The translations under genes and the position numbers were made by a program. DNA of 64,000 bases from Apodemus sylvaticus (Eukaryota; Chordata; Mammalia; Rodentia; Muridae), in NCBI RefSeq assembly GCF_947179515.1, contig NC_067495.1, positions 141,001,702 to 141,065,701 on the forward strand, in the 5' to 3' direction. The notes beneath the pieces are model-generated. The model did no database searches. It was not told where the DNA came from and saw only the letters and a list, made by a program, of their open reading frames with translations. This document shows positions 12,001 through 23,613 of this stretch, one piece after another. Within the stretch, counting starts at the first letter, position 1. The number at the start of each line of letters is the position of its first letter.

Positions 12001-12901
12001 GCTAATAGAAAAGAAACTGGGGAAGACCCTTGAGGACATCGGTACAGGGAGAAAGTTTCTGAACAGAACACCAATAGCGTATGCTCTAAGATCAAGAATT
12101 GACAAATGGGACCTCATAAAATTACAGAGTTTCTGTAAGGCAAAGGACACCATCAAGAGGACAAATCGGCAACCAACAAATTGGGAAAAGATCTTCACCA
12201 ATCCTACATCAGATAGAGGGCTAATATCCAATATATATAAAGAACTCAAGAAGTTAGACTCCAGAAAACCAAACAACCCTATTAAAAAATGGGGTACAGA
12301 TTTAAACAAAGAATTCTCACCTGAAGAACTTCGGATGGCGGAGAAGCATCTTAAAAAATGCTCAACTTCATTAGTCATTAGGGAAATGCAAATCAAAACA
12401 ACCCTAAGATTTCATCTTACACCAGTCAGAATGGCTAAGATTAAAAATTCAGGAGACAGCAGGTGTTGGAGAGGGTGTGGAGAAAGAGGAACACTCCTCC
12501 ACTGCTGGTGGGGTTGCAAATTGGTACAACCACTCTGGAAATCAGTCTGGCGGTTCCTCCGAAAACTGGGCACCTCACTTCCAGAAGATCCTGCTATACC
12601 ACTCCTGGGCATATACCCAGAAGACTCCCCACCATGTAATAAGGATACATGTTCTACTATGTTCATAGCAGCCCTATTTATAATTGCCAGATGCTGGAAA
12701 GAACCCAGGTATCCCTCAACAGAAGAGTGGATGCAAAAAATGTGGTATATCTACACAATGGAGTACTATTCAGCCATTAGAAACAATGAATTCATGAAAT
12801 TCTTAGGCAAATGGATGGAGCTAGAGAATATCATACTCAGTGAGGTAACCCAGACTCAAAAGGTGAATCATGGTATGCACTCACTAATAAGTGGATATTA
12901 A
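9076..12901 (+). pseudogene. L1-A ORF2, endonuclease/reverse transcriptase, broken
   Basis: ORF2p (about 1275 codons) nicks the target and reverse-transcribes L1 RNA onto it. The start at 9076 reads MIGSNNHYSLISLNINGL. Endonuclease motifs LQETH, GDFN and SDH are present. RT motifs present are STGPDGF, NFRPISL, SLDAEKAFDK and GTRQGCPLSPYLFN. The motif-C box reads FADN instead of FADD (11183-11185, GAC expected). The C-terminal Cys/His motif is C-x3-C-x7-H-x4-C. One frameshift lies near 9350 (1 nt lost) and one near 9615 (an extra AT). From 9779 the frame is open to the TAA at 12899. Confidence 0.95.
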
Positions 12902-13173
12902 CCTAGAAAACTGGAATACCCAAAACATAATCCACACATCAAATGAGGTACAAGAAGAATGGAGGAGTGGCCCCTGGTTCTGGAAAGACTCATTGAAACA
13001 GTATTCAGCAAAACCAGAACGGGGAAGTGGGAAGGGGTGGATGGGAGGACAGGGGAAGAGAAGGGGGCTTAAGGGACTTTCGGGGAGTGGGGGGGCTAGA
13101 AAAGGGGAAATCATTTGAAATGTAAATAAATTATATCGAATAAAAAAAAAGAAAAAAAGAAAAGAAAAAAAAG
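12902..13173 (+). promoter_or_regulatory. L1-A 3' UTR with G-rich tract and A-rich tail
   Basis: A G-rich polypurine tract at about 13021-13110 (many runs of 3-8 G) is followed by the terminal motif aaatgtaaataaattatatcg, AATAAA and an impure A-rich tail. G-rich, quadruplex-capable tracts are a conserved trait of mammalian L1 3' UTRs (family knowledge). Confidence 0.85.
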
Positions 13174-13219
13174 GTATTGAGTGTTTTGTCATTTCTTCTT
13201 TTCTTTTCCACAAAGGACA
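13174..13219. repeat. 3' target-site duplication of L1-A (46 bp)
   Basis: Second copy of the 46-bp segment at 6791-6836, with one mismatch. It directly follows the A-rich tail. Confidence 0.93.
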
Positions 13220-14739
13220 AATAATCTTAGAGAATATTAATATCTAACATTTCCTATACAAGTGCATGCTAAAAAGCAACAGTGGATTTCTGACAATGAG
13301 AAGGCCAATACAGAAGTAATAAATTCAAGCAGGAGTGTGAAACTCCTTTGAAAATTGGTTTGCATATAAAATTTAAATCAGAAAACAATAAGGAAAACCT
13401 AATCTATGTGTTAACCAAAAAGCAAAGGAATCCTATGCCCCACATGGCCCATTAGAGGGCATTGTTAAATATAAGAACTGCATTATAACAATAGAACTGC
13501 AATATGCTTCTTTGTATTTTTGTTCCCAAATGCTTTTAGGGATGTGTCATTACTATGAATAAGAATACATCACCAATAGTATAATGGGAAACACTTCCTT
13601 GTTTCTTGAGCTAGTGAATGAAATAGAAACTGCATTCCAATTCCATTCATTCTACAGTACTAGGCTCTTTGCAATGAATACTCTCTGATCATCCAGTATT
13701 CAAGAACACCAGTTTCCATTAGTATTTTAGGCAAATGATTTTTCTTTTTATTGAATCAATAAGACATTTAGCTATTAGGAGAACTGAGGATCTAGAGAAA
13801 GGAACATTAATAAACCAGTACTGACTTGGAAAATTTTGTGATAAATTTCTTGAAGATTTCAACCAGGTCAAAATTATTTTAGTTATTTGAGATAGCTAGG
13901 ACAATAGATAATAGATAATAAATAAGGTTCTTTTATTTCTTTCAGAGTAGAAAAAACTGTAACTAAAGCTATTTGCAAATGCTGCATAAACAAATACTAG
14001 GGCTGAGGATACAGTTCAATGGTATAGTAGTTGCCTATATGAACAAAACCTTGGTTTCTATCTTTAGGACAAAACAAATCACAACCTTGGAGTGTGTATT
14101 AATCACTTGGGATGCTTTGATATTACCATTTACAAATTCCTCCATTTAATTATTCATTCTGCTATTATTTACTTTGAAAGCATCATCTACTAGGAAGTAT
14201 CCAATATATGGGGATGACTATATAGTAAAATGATAGAGAAATTCAGCTGCTCTCATAGAAATAAAAATTTATAAGAGCAGAAAAATAAATAAGTGAATAA
14301 GTATTTTCCTGGTTTGTAATAAGTGCTATGAATCAAAGTAAGTCAGGGTGTTGATGTAATGTATGTAGCTTCCAAAATTATAAATAACATATAACACAGA
14401 ATTAGTTACATTTCATATATCATTGTTCCATTAGGCAATTTCTTATGTGATACTCACAGAAGAAACATTCACAATATTATTTTTAGATGCAATCAGCATA
14501 AATCTTTTTAAGTAAGTTGGTCAGATAGTATACTCTGAACCATAACATATATTTTCACATATTTGTTTATATATTTCAAGTGAGAATATTGGCTATCCTT
14601 ATAATCATATCAAATCTACTTACTATTCAATGTTTTAAATGAATTATGTTGTACATTTCACTTTGCATTTATTAATGAATACCATATTCTCATACATCTA
14701 TTGTCAACAGAATTGCTTAATATTAGAACTAAATATAAG
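13220..14739. other. Unique AT-rich non-coding DNA
   Basis: No open frame with recognisable content and no clear repeat except the degraded ID-type SINE at 13997-14085. Confidence 0.5.
13997..14085 (+). repeat. Degraded ID-type SINE
   Basis: The segment actagggctgaggatacagt, then tcaatggtatagtagttgcc, aligns with the tRNA-Ala/BC1-derived ID core (gctcagtggtagagcgcttgcc type). It ends with a diverged ttggtttctatctttagg and an A-rich stretch. It is substantially mutated, so it is an old copy. Confidence 0.6.
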
Positions 14740-14749
14740 AAAAGAAGAG

Positions 14750-15600
14750 GCATGTTCCTCTTTCTCCACATCCTCGCCAACACCTGCTGTCTCCTGAGTT
14801 TTTAATCTTAGCCATTCTGACTGGTGTAAGGTGAAATCTCAGGGTTGTTTTGATTTGCATTTCCCTGATGACTAATGAAGTAAAGCATTTTTTAAGATGT
14901 TTCTCCACCATCCGAAGTTCTTCAGGTGAGAATTCTTTGTTTAACTTTGTACCACTGCTGGTGGGATTGCAAATTGGTACAACCACTGTGGAAATCAGTC
15001 TGGTGGTTCCTCAGAAAACTGGGCACCTCACTTCCGAAATATCCTGATATTCCACTCCTGGGCATATACCCAGAGGATTCCCCAGCATTTAATAAGGATA
15101 TATGCTCCACTATGTTCACAGCAGACCTATTTATAATAGCCAGAAGCTGGAAAGAACCCAGGTATCCCTTAACAGAAGAATGAATGCAAAAAATGTGGTA
15201 TATATACACAATGGAGTACTATTCAGCCATTAGAAACAATGAATTCATGAAATTCTTAGGCAAATGGATGGACCTAGAGAACATCATACTAAGTGAGGTA
15301 ACCCAGTCTCAAAAGATCAATCATGGTATGCACTCACTAATAAGTGGATATTAACCTAGAAAACTGGAATACCCAAAACATAATCCACACATCAAATGAG
15401 GTACAAGAAGAATGGGGGAGTGGCCACTGGTTCTGGAAAGACTCAGTGAAGCAGTATAGGGCAAAACCAGAATGGCGAAGTGGGAAGGGGTGGGTGGGAG
15501 TACAGGGGGAGGGAAGGGGGCTTATGTGACTTTTAGGGAGTGGGGGGCCAGAAAATGGGAAATCATTTGAAATGTAATTAAAAACATATTGAATTAAAAA
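14750..15600 (+). mobile_element. L1-B: short L1 with 5' inversion (twin priming)
   Basis: The left part, 14750-14950, is L1 ORF2 3' sequence in reverse orientation (equivalent to about 12293-12491 of L1-A). From 14951 to the A tail at 15600 the sequence is forward and starts at the equivalent of about 12499. The two parts are therefore adjacent in L1 coordinates with about 7 bp missing, and only the 5' part is flipped. This is the signature of twin priming. A weak TSD candidate is aaaagaagag at 14740 against aaaagaatgag at 15601. Confidence 0.88.
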
Positions 15601-15699
15601 AAAAGAATGAGTAGTGGTGGAGGTATACAATAAAAACACTATGTAAATGCAAAAAAAAAAAGGAAAATAAAAAAGAGGATAGTGGATGCAGTTCTGCTT

Positions 15700-15985
15700 C
15701 TTTTCTGTTGCTATGATAAATCCTCTGACTATAAACAATCTTAAGAAGGAAAGTATTCATTTGGCTTATGCTTCCAGGTCACAGTCCATTATTGAGGGAA
15801 GTCAGTACAGTTATTCAAGGCAAGAACCTAGGAGCAGAAAGTATGGAAGAAACTTTTACCTTTTTCTTTTTCTGGCTCATGTACAGGATCTTTCTTATCT
15901 AGTCTTTCTATATAGTCCATGGCCTTTTACCCAGGAAGCATAGCTCCACAGTGTCCTGAGCCATTCTATATCATTTAACCCAATC
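15700..15985 (+). repeat. Rodent interspersed repeat, copy 1 (family not named)
   Basis: This stretch (tttctgttgctatgataaat ... catttggcttatgcttcc ... gggaagtcag) matches, in order, the better-preserved copy at 32212-32607. I recognise the family as common in rodents but cannot assign its name with certainty. No coding capacity. Confidence 0.6.
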
Positions 15986-16384
15986 AAGAATATATCACAC
16001 TGAAATTTCTATAGAAAAATCTGATAAAATGATGACTCAAATGAGATTGTATTTTCAGATTTTCTATGCTGTGCTAAATTGATGGTTAATGATATCAAAG
16101 ACAGTGGAAGAATTTCTACTGACTAGGGGTTTTGTTTTCCTTATGTTTTTCTGTATATATTCTGCATTATAAATTTTGTCCTTCACACCCACAGGCTTCA
16201 TCAACATAGATTAAAATTATTTAATTTTATCTTTACTGAACATTTCTATATATGTTTTGTTCTTATTTTTTGACAAAACTACAACTACTAATATAACAAT
16301 TATTAATATTTATAAAGCGTGAAACTTGGACCCCAACTTCCAGCATTCACAAATATCAAAAGAGATGGATTAAAAACTTAAGTT

Positions 16385-16680
16385 TATTTTTCCTTATGTG
16401 TATGTTAATGCATCCTTGAGTGAGTATGTGTAAAAATAAGTGCAGGCTTCTATAGTGACCAAAAGTTGTTAAATGCCCTGGAGCTACAATTAGAGTTTGT
16501 TGTGAACTTCTTACTGTGGATTCTGGTAACTGAATTCAAGCCTTCCCAAAAAGTAAGAACCTGAAAACAAGTTAAATACTTTGCTATTCCAAATGTGATG
16601 AACCAACATATAGAAAAAACAATCTAAGCAAGGAAAATTCTGAATCAATCTTGCTGAACCATCTCACCTGAAGCCATTTT
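16385..16680 (-). repeat. B3/B2-type SINE, minus strand, diverged
   Basis: Motifs typical of a reverse-oriented B3 appear in order: a TATGTGTATG-rich start, gtgcaggcttctatagtgac, tgccctggagctacaattag, ttctggtaactgaattcaag, and a terminal gctgaaccatctcacctgaa. The divergence indicates an old copy. Confidence 0.6.
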
Positions 16681-17044
16681 TAAAGTTTTATTTTAGAAAT
16701 AAAGTGATTGTTTCATATTTGTATATGCATGTTCATTTGTATGTAACCAAGTATCCATAAATGTAGGTGCCTGTGTGTTTACATGCATGCATATACACAT
16801 GGGTGTATATGCCAGATACCAAGATAATGCTCCTTTCCTCAGGAGTCATCATATTCTTTAATGAGAGAGTTTTTCCCTTGCATGGGATTTGCCATGTGGG
16901 CTAGGCTACTTGGATATATAGTGAGTCCCAGTGTTTGGTCTGTTCTTATACAGGCTTGTGCAAATATATTTGGAATTTCAACATTGGCTATCAAGATCAA
17001 ATTCTGATTCTAGAGCTTTGAAAGCAAACAATTTACTCAACGTG

Positions 17045-17335
17045 TATCTTATTTTGCTGTGATAAATATGACAAAAATCCATTTAGGAGAGTGACTTTTA
17101 TTCAATATAAATGTTATACTCCATTTCTGAAGGAAGCCAGGGCTGAAACTCAAGGTAAGACTCTGGAAATAGTAATTAAAGCAAAAACCAGATCCAATCC
17201 TCTTGCTTCCATTTACAAAATAGTAGGCCATTTTATAAATTGCCAAGTTCAGTGACCAGCTTGGGTTGCAATCTTGTTGCCCTGAATCACTGCATCTGTG
17301 GGGTAATCATGAAGAAACACCTTCAGAAGAAAATT
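17045..17335 (+). repeat. Rodent interspersed repeat, copy 2, diverged
   Basis: It shows the same block order as the repeat at 32212-32607: a tttgctgtgataaatatgac head, cttttattcaatataaatgt, gaaggaagccagggctgaaa and a terminal region. It is heavily mutated, so assignment rests on block order. Confidence 0.45.
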
Positions 17336-18039
17336 GAACCCCAGTGGTGCTAATCTTTAATTAATAGTGTGCTGAAATACAAATTGATAACATAAATAAT
17401 ATCTCACCAATTTTAAAAAAGAAAACTAAAAAATAGCTTTCCGAACATTTCCAACAACAAAATCTACCCGTGTTCTGATCACATATACATTTTTCCCCTG
17501 AAAAATGCTGATCTTTAGCAGTATTCTTTTCTATGAGTGGTTTTGGGATCTTAGAGCTCAAAAGAAGTTTGTTCACTAATATCCTAGGGACGTATTCATC
17601 CAACAGATGTGCAAGTCATAACAGACATACACAGAAATATAAAAAGCAAACAAATGAATCGCTGAAACTTTTAATTTTTCATCAATATATGAAAAGAATC
17701 AAAATTATTGAATACAAAGAAAATAATTCAAAGTGATCAAATCTCAAAGACAACTGAAACTAATAAAGTAAAAAATTAATTGAAGGCTTGGATGAGAAAT
17801 TCAGTGGAGAGGGAGATCCTGAAAGAAATCTGGAAGTCTTATAAATATACACCTCAATAAATCACATAAATTAATGGAAAATATTACCAGTAGACTAGAT
17901 CTTATAGTAAGAACAATATCAGAGAATCATGACCAGTTTGACAAATTACTATATTTGTAGAGAATTATCAAGAAATAAATAAGCAGTAATGATTTCAAGA
18001 TTTTATTAAATTTAATCAATTATGGAAACATGACATCAA

Positions 18040-18140
18040 CTTTTTCTGTAGGGGAAAAGAACTTATTTGGCTTACACTTCCACATCACAGTTCACCACTG
18101 GCTGATCAGATTTTTATTGTCAAACCAGAGAATAAATGGG
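18040..18140 (+). repeat. Rodent interspersed repeat, copy 3, partial
   Basis: ttatttggcttacacttcca and catcacagttcaccactgg match the 5' third of the repeat at 32212. The copy stops about 40 bp before L1-C. Confidence 0.55.
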
Positions 18141-18183
18141 GAGCAATGGTTATACAACATTGAGACAAGAGATTGTTAGAATA

Positions 18184-19511
18184 AAAACATCCAATGGAAA
18201 AAAGATAGCCTTTTCAACAAATGGTGCTGGTTCAACTGGAGGTCAGCATGCAGAAGAATGCGAATTGATCCATCCTTGTCTCCTTGTACTAAGCTCAAAT
18301 CCAAATGGATCAAGGACCTCCACATAAAGCCAGATACTCTGAAGCTAATAGAAAAAAAACTGGGGAAGACCCTTGAGGACATCGGTACAGGGAGAAAGTT
18401 TCTGAACAGAACACCAATAGCGTATGCTCTAAGAGCAAGAATTGACAAATGGGACCTCATAAAATTACAAAGTTTCTGTAAGGCAAAGGACACCATCAAG
18501 AGGACAAATCGGCAACCAACAAATTGGGAAAAGATCTTCACCAATCCTACATCAGATAGAGGGCTAATATCCAATATATATAAAGAACTCAAGAAGTTAG
18601 ACTCCAGAAAACCAAACAACCCTATTAAAAAATGGGGTACAGAGTTAAACAAAGAATTCTCACCTGAAGAACTTCGGATGGCGGAGAAGCATCTTAAAAA
18701 ATGCTCAACTTCATTAGTCATTAGGGAAATGCAAATCAAAACAACCCTAAGATTTCATCTTACACCAGTCAGAATGGCTAAGATTAAAAATTCAGGAGAC
18801 AGCAGGTGTTGGAGAGGGTGTGGAGAAAGAGGAACACTCCTCCACTGCTGGTGGGGTTGCAAATTGGTACAACCACTCTGGAAATCAGTCTGGCGGTTCC
18901 TCCGAAAACTGGGCACCTTACTTCCAGAAGATCCTGCTATACCACTCCTGGGCATATACCCAGAAGACTCCCCACCATGTAATAAGGATACATGTTCTAC
19001 TATGTTCATAGCAGCCCTATTTGTAATTGCCAGATGCTGGAAAGAACCCAGGTATCCCTCAACAGAAGAGTGGATGCAAAAAATGTGGTATATCTACACA
19101 ATGGAGTACTATTCAGCCATTAGAAACAATGAATTCATGAAATTCTTAGGCAAATGGATGGAGCTAGAGAATATCATACTAAGTGAGGTAACCCAGACTC
19201 AAAAGGTGAATCATGGTATGCACTCACTAATAAGTGGATATTAACCTAGAAAACTGGAATACCCAAAACATAATCCACACATCAAATGAGGTACAAGAAG
19301 AAAGGAGGAGTGGCCCCTGGTTCTGGAAAGACTCAGTGAAACAGTATTCAGCAAAACCAGAACGGGGAAGTGGGAAGGGGTGGGTGGGAGGACAGGGGAA
19401 GAGAAGGGGGCTTGCGGGACTTTCGGGGAGTGGGGGGGCTAGAAAAGGGGAAATCATTTGAAATGTAAATAAATTATATCGAATAATAAAAAAAAAGAAA
19501 AAAAAAAAAAA
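18184..19511 (+). mobile_element. L1-C: 5'-truncated young L1
   Basis: The element begins inside ORF2 (equivalent to about 11840 of L1-A) and runs through the stop at 19242-19244, the G-rich 3' UTR and an A tail to about 19511. Sampled stretches differ from L1-A only at scattered single bases. A short TSD agaataa is likely (about 18178-18184 and 19512-19518), though partly merged with A-runs. It inserted next to a rodent repeat fragment. Confidence 0.92.
18258..19244 (+). pseudogene. L1-C ORF2 C-terminal fragment (open, 328 codons)
   Basis: This is the C-terminal quarter of ORF2p without endonuclease or RT. It holds the Cys/His motif (C-x3-C-x7-H-x4-C, around CWRGCGERGTLLHCWWGC) and ends in SLISGY. 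The frame has no stop or shift, which fits recent insertion. The 5' truncation means it has no own promoter and no enzymatic function. The first ATG is an internal Met, not a true start. Confidence 0.85.
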
Positions 19512-19518
19512 AGAATAA

Positions 19519-20951
19519 GGATTACAATACAATGTCATGATTGTAAACAGATATGGGGGCAGAGAACTCAGCATTTGAATATTAAAAGATTATTCTTTAC
19601 AGAGTGCACAATAAAATTATTCTTACAAAGCTTTCTTCAAAGGTTTAGTTAGTAGTGCTTATCACAGCAGCAGGAAGCAATAGAGGGGAATCTAAACTCT
19701 CTACCTGTTTCATGTACTCTAAATTCAGGTCTTAAGGCTATTTCCTCTAGTTCCTCCATTCTAAAGTGTTTGTTTTGGTCTTCACAGCACTACTAATCCT
19801 ACAGATCACTTCTTCAGTTCAAATCTATGATGCCAAGTCTACTCCCTGGATACAACTTTGTTTATTCAGGTTCATACTACTGGAAAGTACTCACACCCTA
19901 AGTAACTCATTTTATTCTTTCTTGCTTATATTTTTTCATAGCAAACTGAAACACTTGATAAACACTTCCTCTTCTCAAAAGGATAAAGAGAACACACCTT
20001 CAGAAAACTAGAAGGGTGGCTATCAATTTAAATTCCTGTTCATTAATCTCAAAAAGTCCTTATTTCTATCAGGTAATTGTAATTTATATCTTACTCCATT
20101 TCCTTCATAGTCTCTGATAGTTATATCTAGTCTTTATCTTCTCCCCTCTAAAGTGTCAAAACATCTTTCACATTTTCAGTTGATGATTTTACTTGATTTT
20201 GTCAAAGTTTCAAAATCCCACAGAAAACCACCTTACTACCTGTGTCTATGAGCACATACTCTTATTTAAATAGAAACACTTTATTTTCATTTAGAGGTCT
20301 TTCAGATTTCTTTTCTTCTTATGCCAACATGTGTGTAATAATCCCATTATGACTCCATGAATGTTATATAAATAAAAAGAGTTTTGGCAGTTGGATTTAT
20401 ATATTAGTTCATATTGCAGAAACCAAATATGATAATCTTTAAAACTTTTAATTGTGTTTAGTAAGAAAATATATTTCCTTAAAACCTGACAATAACTTGG
20501 AATAATTATCTATAATAATTATAGATAAAATGTTCCCTTATCTTTTAAATTTTAAGTCACTTCAATGTAAATTAAGAATGTTAATTTTTTACATCATCAG
20601 GCAGAACTTTCTGTATTATGTAAGATTTCACATTTCCAAGCAGGTAAGTAGAAATGGAAAGGAAAAGCAGATGAAAGTCCAGGTAATGAAAAACCTCTGA
20701 TAGCCTATTTTTCTCCACTCTTTGTCAGTTTGTTTGGAATATTGGCTTTATGGCTGATTTATATCTCTTGCCTTCCCATATGAAAGATATATTGAGTTCT
20801 ACTTCATAATGTGACCTTATTTGGAATTATGCAGGTAAGAGATCTTACTGAGTTAGAGGTGTCAGTTATTCTAGTATGACAGAGATACATTTAAGGAAAT
20901 GGCCATGTGAAGGCAAAATGAGCATCTTGGAGAGCAACATGTGTTGATCAA

Positions 20952-21014
<63 letters not shown>

Positions 21015-21799
21015 GCCAACTGAAATTTGATGAATACCCAAAATTACTGGCAAAACTCAGTCATCCAAAACAATGCAGGACAAAGGACTAACATGGATTT
21101 TCTGGCATGATCATTTTTAATTTATGGCCTCAAAAACTATGATAAAACAAATTCCGTTTTAATCTTCCCAGGTTGTAGTACTCTCTATTACAGAAATCCT
21201 AAGGAATATAACTGGCCTTGTATCATTGTATAAAAATACACACATAATTCATACTTCTTCATGTTTACTACTACTGACTTATTATATGTTTATATATACT
21301 TGATAATTTATGAAACACAATTTTCAAAATTTTAATGGTTTATTATACATGTACCTTAAACACACCAATACATTTAAATAATTACTTTTGTTATTTTTAC
21401 TTATGTATATACCTGTTTATGTGAATGTATGCCATATGTATGAGGATACATGTAGAAGCCTGAAGGGAGTTTTGAATTCCTTGGGATAGGACATATCGGC
21501 AGTTGCTAAAGAACACACTATACTTTTTTTTTTCATTGATACAAATTCACTTTCATCTTGAATAAATTGTATATACACCAAAGAATTATTTTAAGATCAA
21601 TTTCTTCATGATTTATTATCAGGAAATGTTTGGTTTATACATTGATTTCTACATACCTACATACTATAGTATAAACTATTCTCAGGTAAAATAGGGTCAC
21701 AAATGAACACAAGTTTTAAAGGCCTTGATAGAAAGCACACAAGATCTCTGTTCTCAAAAAACTACCCATTCATGCATAGTTGTGATAGGAAATAAGGCA
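19519..21799. other. Unique AT-rich non-coding DNA
   Basis: No gene seen. It includes the (TA)n tract at 20954-21012 and a B3-like minus-strand trace near 21400-21500 (catgtagaagcctgaaggga). The rest is unassigned. Confidence 0.5.
20954..21012. repeat. (TA)n microsatellite
   Basis: About 29 TA/AT units without interruption. Confidence 0.95.
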
Positions 21800-21866
21800 A
21801 ACTGAAAGATCGGTGGCATGTGTAGTCTGCAAGGGCCTATTATACATCATTTTAAGAAATAGTTAT
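21800..21866 (+). repeat. ERV 5' R region, left part
   Basis: From aaactgaaagatc onward this matches the 3' LTR at 40841-40907, sharing the block ctgcaagggcctattatac. It is cut by L1-D, with the 9-bp TSD aatagttat at 21858-21866 repeated at 27448-27456. Left of about 21800 I cannot align it to the U3 of the 3' LTR. Confidence 0.75.
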
Positions 21867-22359
21867 TGAGTGGGCCCCAGCAGGAGCCTTCAGGTGCCTA
21901 CATTGGGATCTGAACAGCCTGGGCCACAGCACTCGGTCTCCAGGAAGTGTGGGAGACCTGGTGTGCACCCAGAGGCAGTCTGGGAGCTCACAGCACAGCT
22001 TGCTCCTGTGGCAGGAAGCTTAGGTTCCAGTCCAGAGGCCTCTGGTGGGAGCCCTCAGCTCTCTCTCCGCTTCCGGATCCAGATCAGCCTGGGCGGCAAC
22101 ACCACATCTCCAGGTCCTGCAGGAGGCAAGAGGGGCTTCCGGGCGGCCAGCGGGGAGAAGTCAGTGTGCTCCAGTGAATCCAGCCGGCCCCAGCCGGAGC
22201 CTTCAAGTGCCTGCTTTGGGATCTGAATGGCCTGGGCAACAGCACCCTGTCTCCAGGCAGTGCAGGAGGTAAGCTGTGCACCAGAGGCCACCTGGGAAGG
22301 GGCAGCTTGCACTGGTGAGTCCAGCATTGACAAGACCAACTAACACTAGTGAGAACTAG

Positions 22360-23554
22360 AGGGCAAAAGGCAAACGCAGGAACGTCAATAACAGAAATCA
22401 AGGCAATATGGCAACATCTGAACCCAATTCTCCTTTAACAGCATGTCCTGGATACCCCATCGCACCAGTAAAACAAGATTTGGATTTAAAATCACTGGTC
22501 ATGATGCTGGTACAGGAACACATGAAGGACATACTTAAAGAAATTCAGGAGAAAATGGATCAAAAGTTAGAAGGCCTTGCAAGGGAAACACAAAAATCAT
22601 TGAAAGAAATCCAGGAGAATACAAAAGGCAATAATGAGGAAACACAAAAAAAACTTTAAAAAATACAGGAGAACTTTGGTCAACATGAAAGAGGAAACAC
22701 AAAAATCTCTTAAAGAATTACAGGAAAGCACAAACAAGGAAGTGAAGGAGCTAAGCAAAACCATTCAGGATCTAAAATCAGAAGTAGAAACAACTAAGAA
22801 ATCTCAAAGGGAGACAACTTTGGAGATAGAAAGCCTTGGGAAGAAATCAGGGGACAGAGATGCAAATATCAACAACAGAATACAAGAGATAGAAGAAAGA
22901 ATCTCAGATGCTGAAGATACCATAGAAACCATGGACACAACAGTTAAAGAAAATGCAAAATGCAAAAACCTTGTAACCCAAAACATCCAGGAAATACAGG
23001 ACACAATGAGAAGACCAAACCTAAGGATTATAGGCATAGATGAGAGTGAAGATTTACAACTTAAAGGGCCAGCAAATATCTTCCATAAAATTATGGAAGA
23101 AAACTTCCCTAACCTAAAGAGAGAGATGCCCATGAATATATAAGAAGCCTACAGAACTCCAAACAGACTGGACCAGAACAGAAATACTTCCTGTCACATA
23201 ATAATCAAAACACCAAATGTACTAAACAAAGAAAGAATACTAAAGGCAGTAAGAGAAAAAGGCCAAGTAACATATAAAGGAAGACCTATCAGAATCACAG
23301 CAGACTTTTCACCTGAGACTATGAAGGCTAGAAGGTCCTGGGCAGATCTCATGCAGACTCTAAGAGAACACAAATGCCAACCAAAACTACTATATCCAGC
23401 AAAACTCTCAATCAGCATAGATGGAGAAACTAAGATATTCCATGACAAAACCAAGTTTACCCAATATCTATCCACAAACCCAGCCCTACAAAGGATAATA
23501 GGAGGAAAACACCAATACAAGGAGGGAAACTTCACCCTGGAAAAAGCAAGATAG
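22360..23554 (+). pseudogene. L1-D ORF1, broken
   Basis: The usual ATG is AGG at 22360-22362, so the start codon is lost and the next Met is at 22408. A frameshift in an A-run near 22650 falls in the coiled coil, beside a shortened 66-bp repeat region. CAA to TAA at 23141-23143 stops the frame after the RRM. The C-terminal domain continues in the same frame to TAG at 23554. RRM motif RPNLRIIGID and C-terminal motif FSPETMKARRSW are intact. Confidence 0.9.
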
Positions 23555-23613
23555 TAACCTTTCATTAAACCCAAAATAAGTTAACCAATCAAATTTTAAA
23601 AATAACGTCAAAA

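Larger units (their letters stand above)
6837..13173 (+). mobile_element. L1-A: full-length LINE-1, inactivated
   Basis: A complete element in order: monomeric 5' UTR (6837-7749), ORF1 (7750-9016), ORF2 (9076-12901), 3' UTR with G-rich tract, AATAAA-type end and an A-rich tail to 13173. The TSD on both sides fixes the ends. It is disabled by one stop and one frameshift in ORF1, two frameshifts in ORF2, and loss of a catalytic Asp in the reverse transcriptase (RT). Its 3' part is very close to L1-C at 18184, so the subfamily is fairly young. The final 1040 codons of ORF2 remain open. Confidence 0.95.
15986..18039. other. Non-coding DNA with SINE and repeat remnants
   Basis: AT-rich. Contains the B3-like SINE at 16385-16680 and the diverged repeat at 17045-17335. 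Otherwise I see nothing recognisable. Confidence 0.45.

Noticed and set aside
11809..12396. Long minus-strand open frame (195 codons), with similar ones at 18176-18739, 26026-26697 and 47393-47980
   Set aside because: It recurs at the same place in each L1 copy and is antisense to the ORF2 C-terminal region. It is a by-product of ORF2 codon composition, and no independent motif or start signal is seen.
12412..12666. Minus-strand frame starting MNIVEHVSLLHGG, repeated at 18755, 26713 and 55295 (plus)
   Set aside because: It is the antisense of ORF2 near the Cys/His motif, shared by all copies because the L1 sequence is shared.
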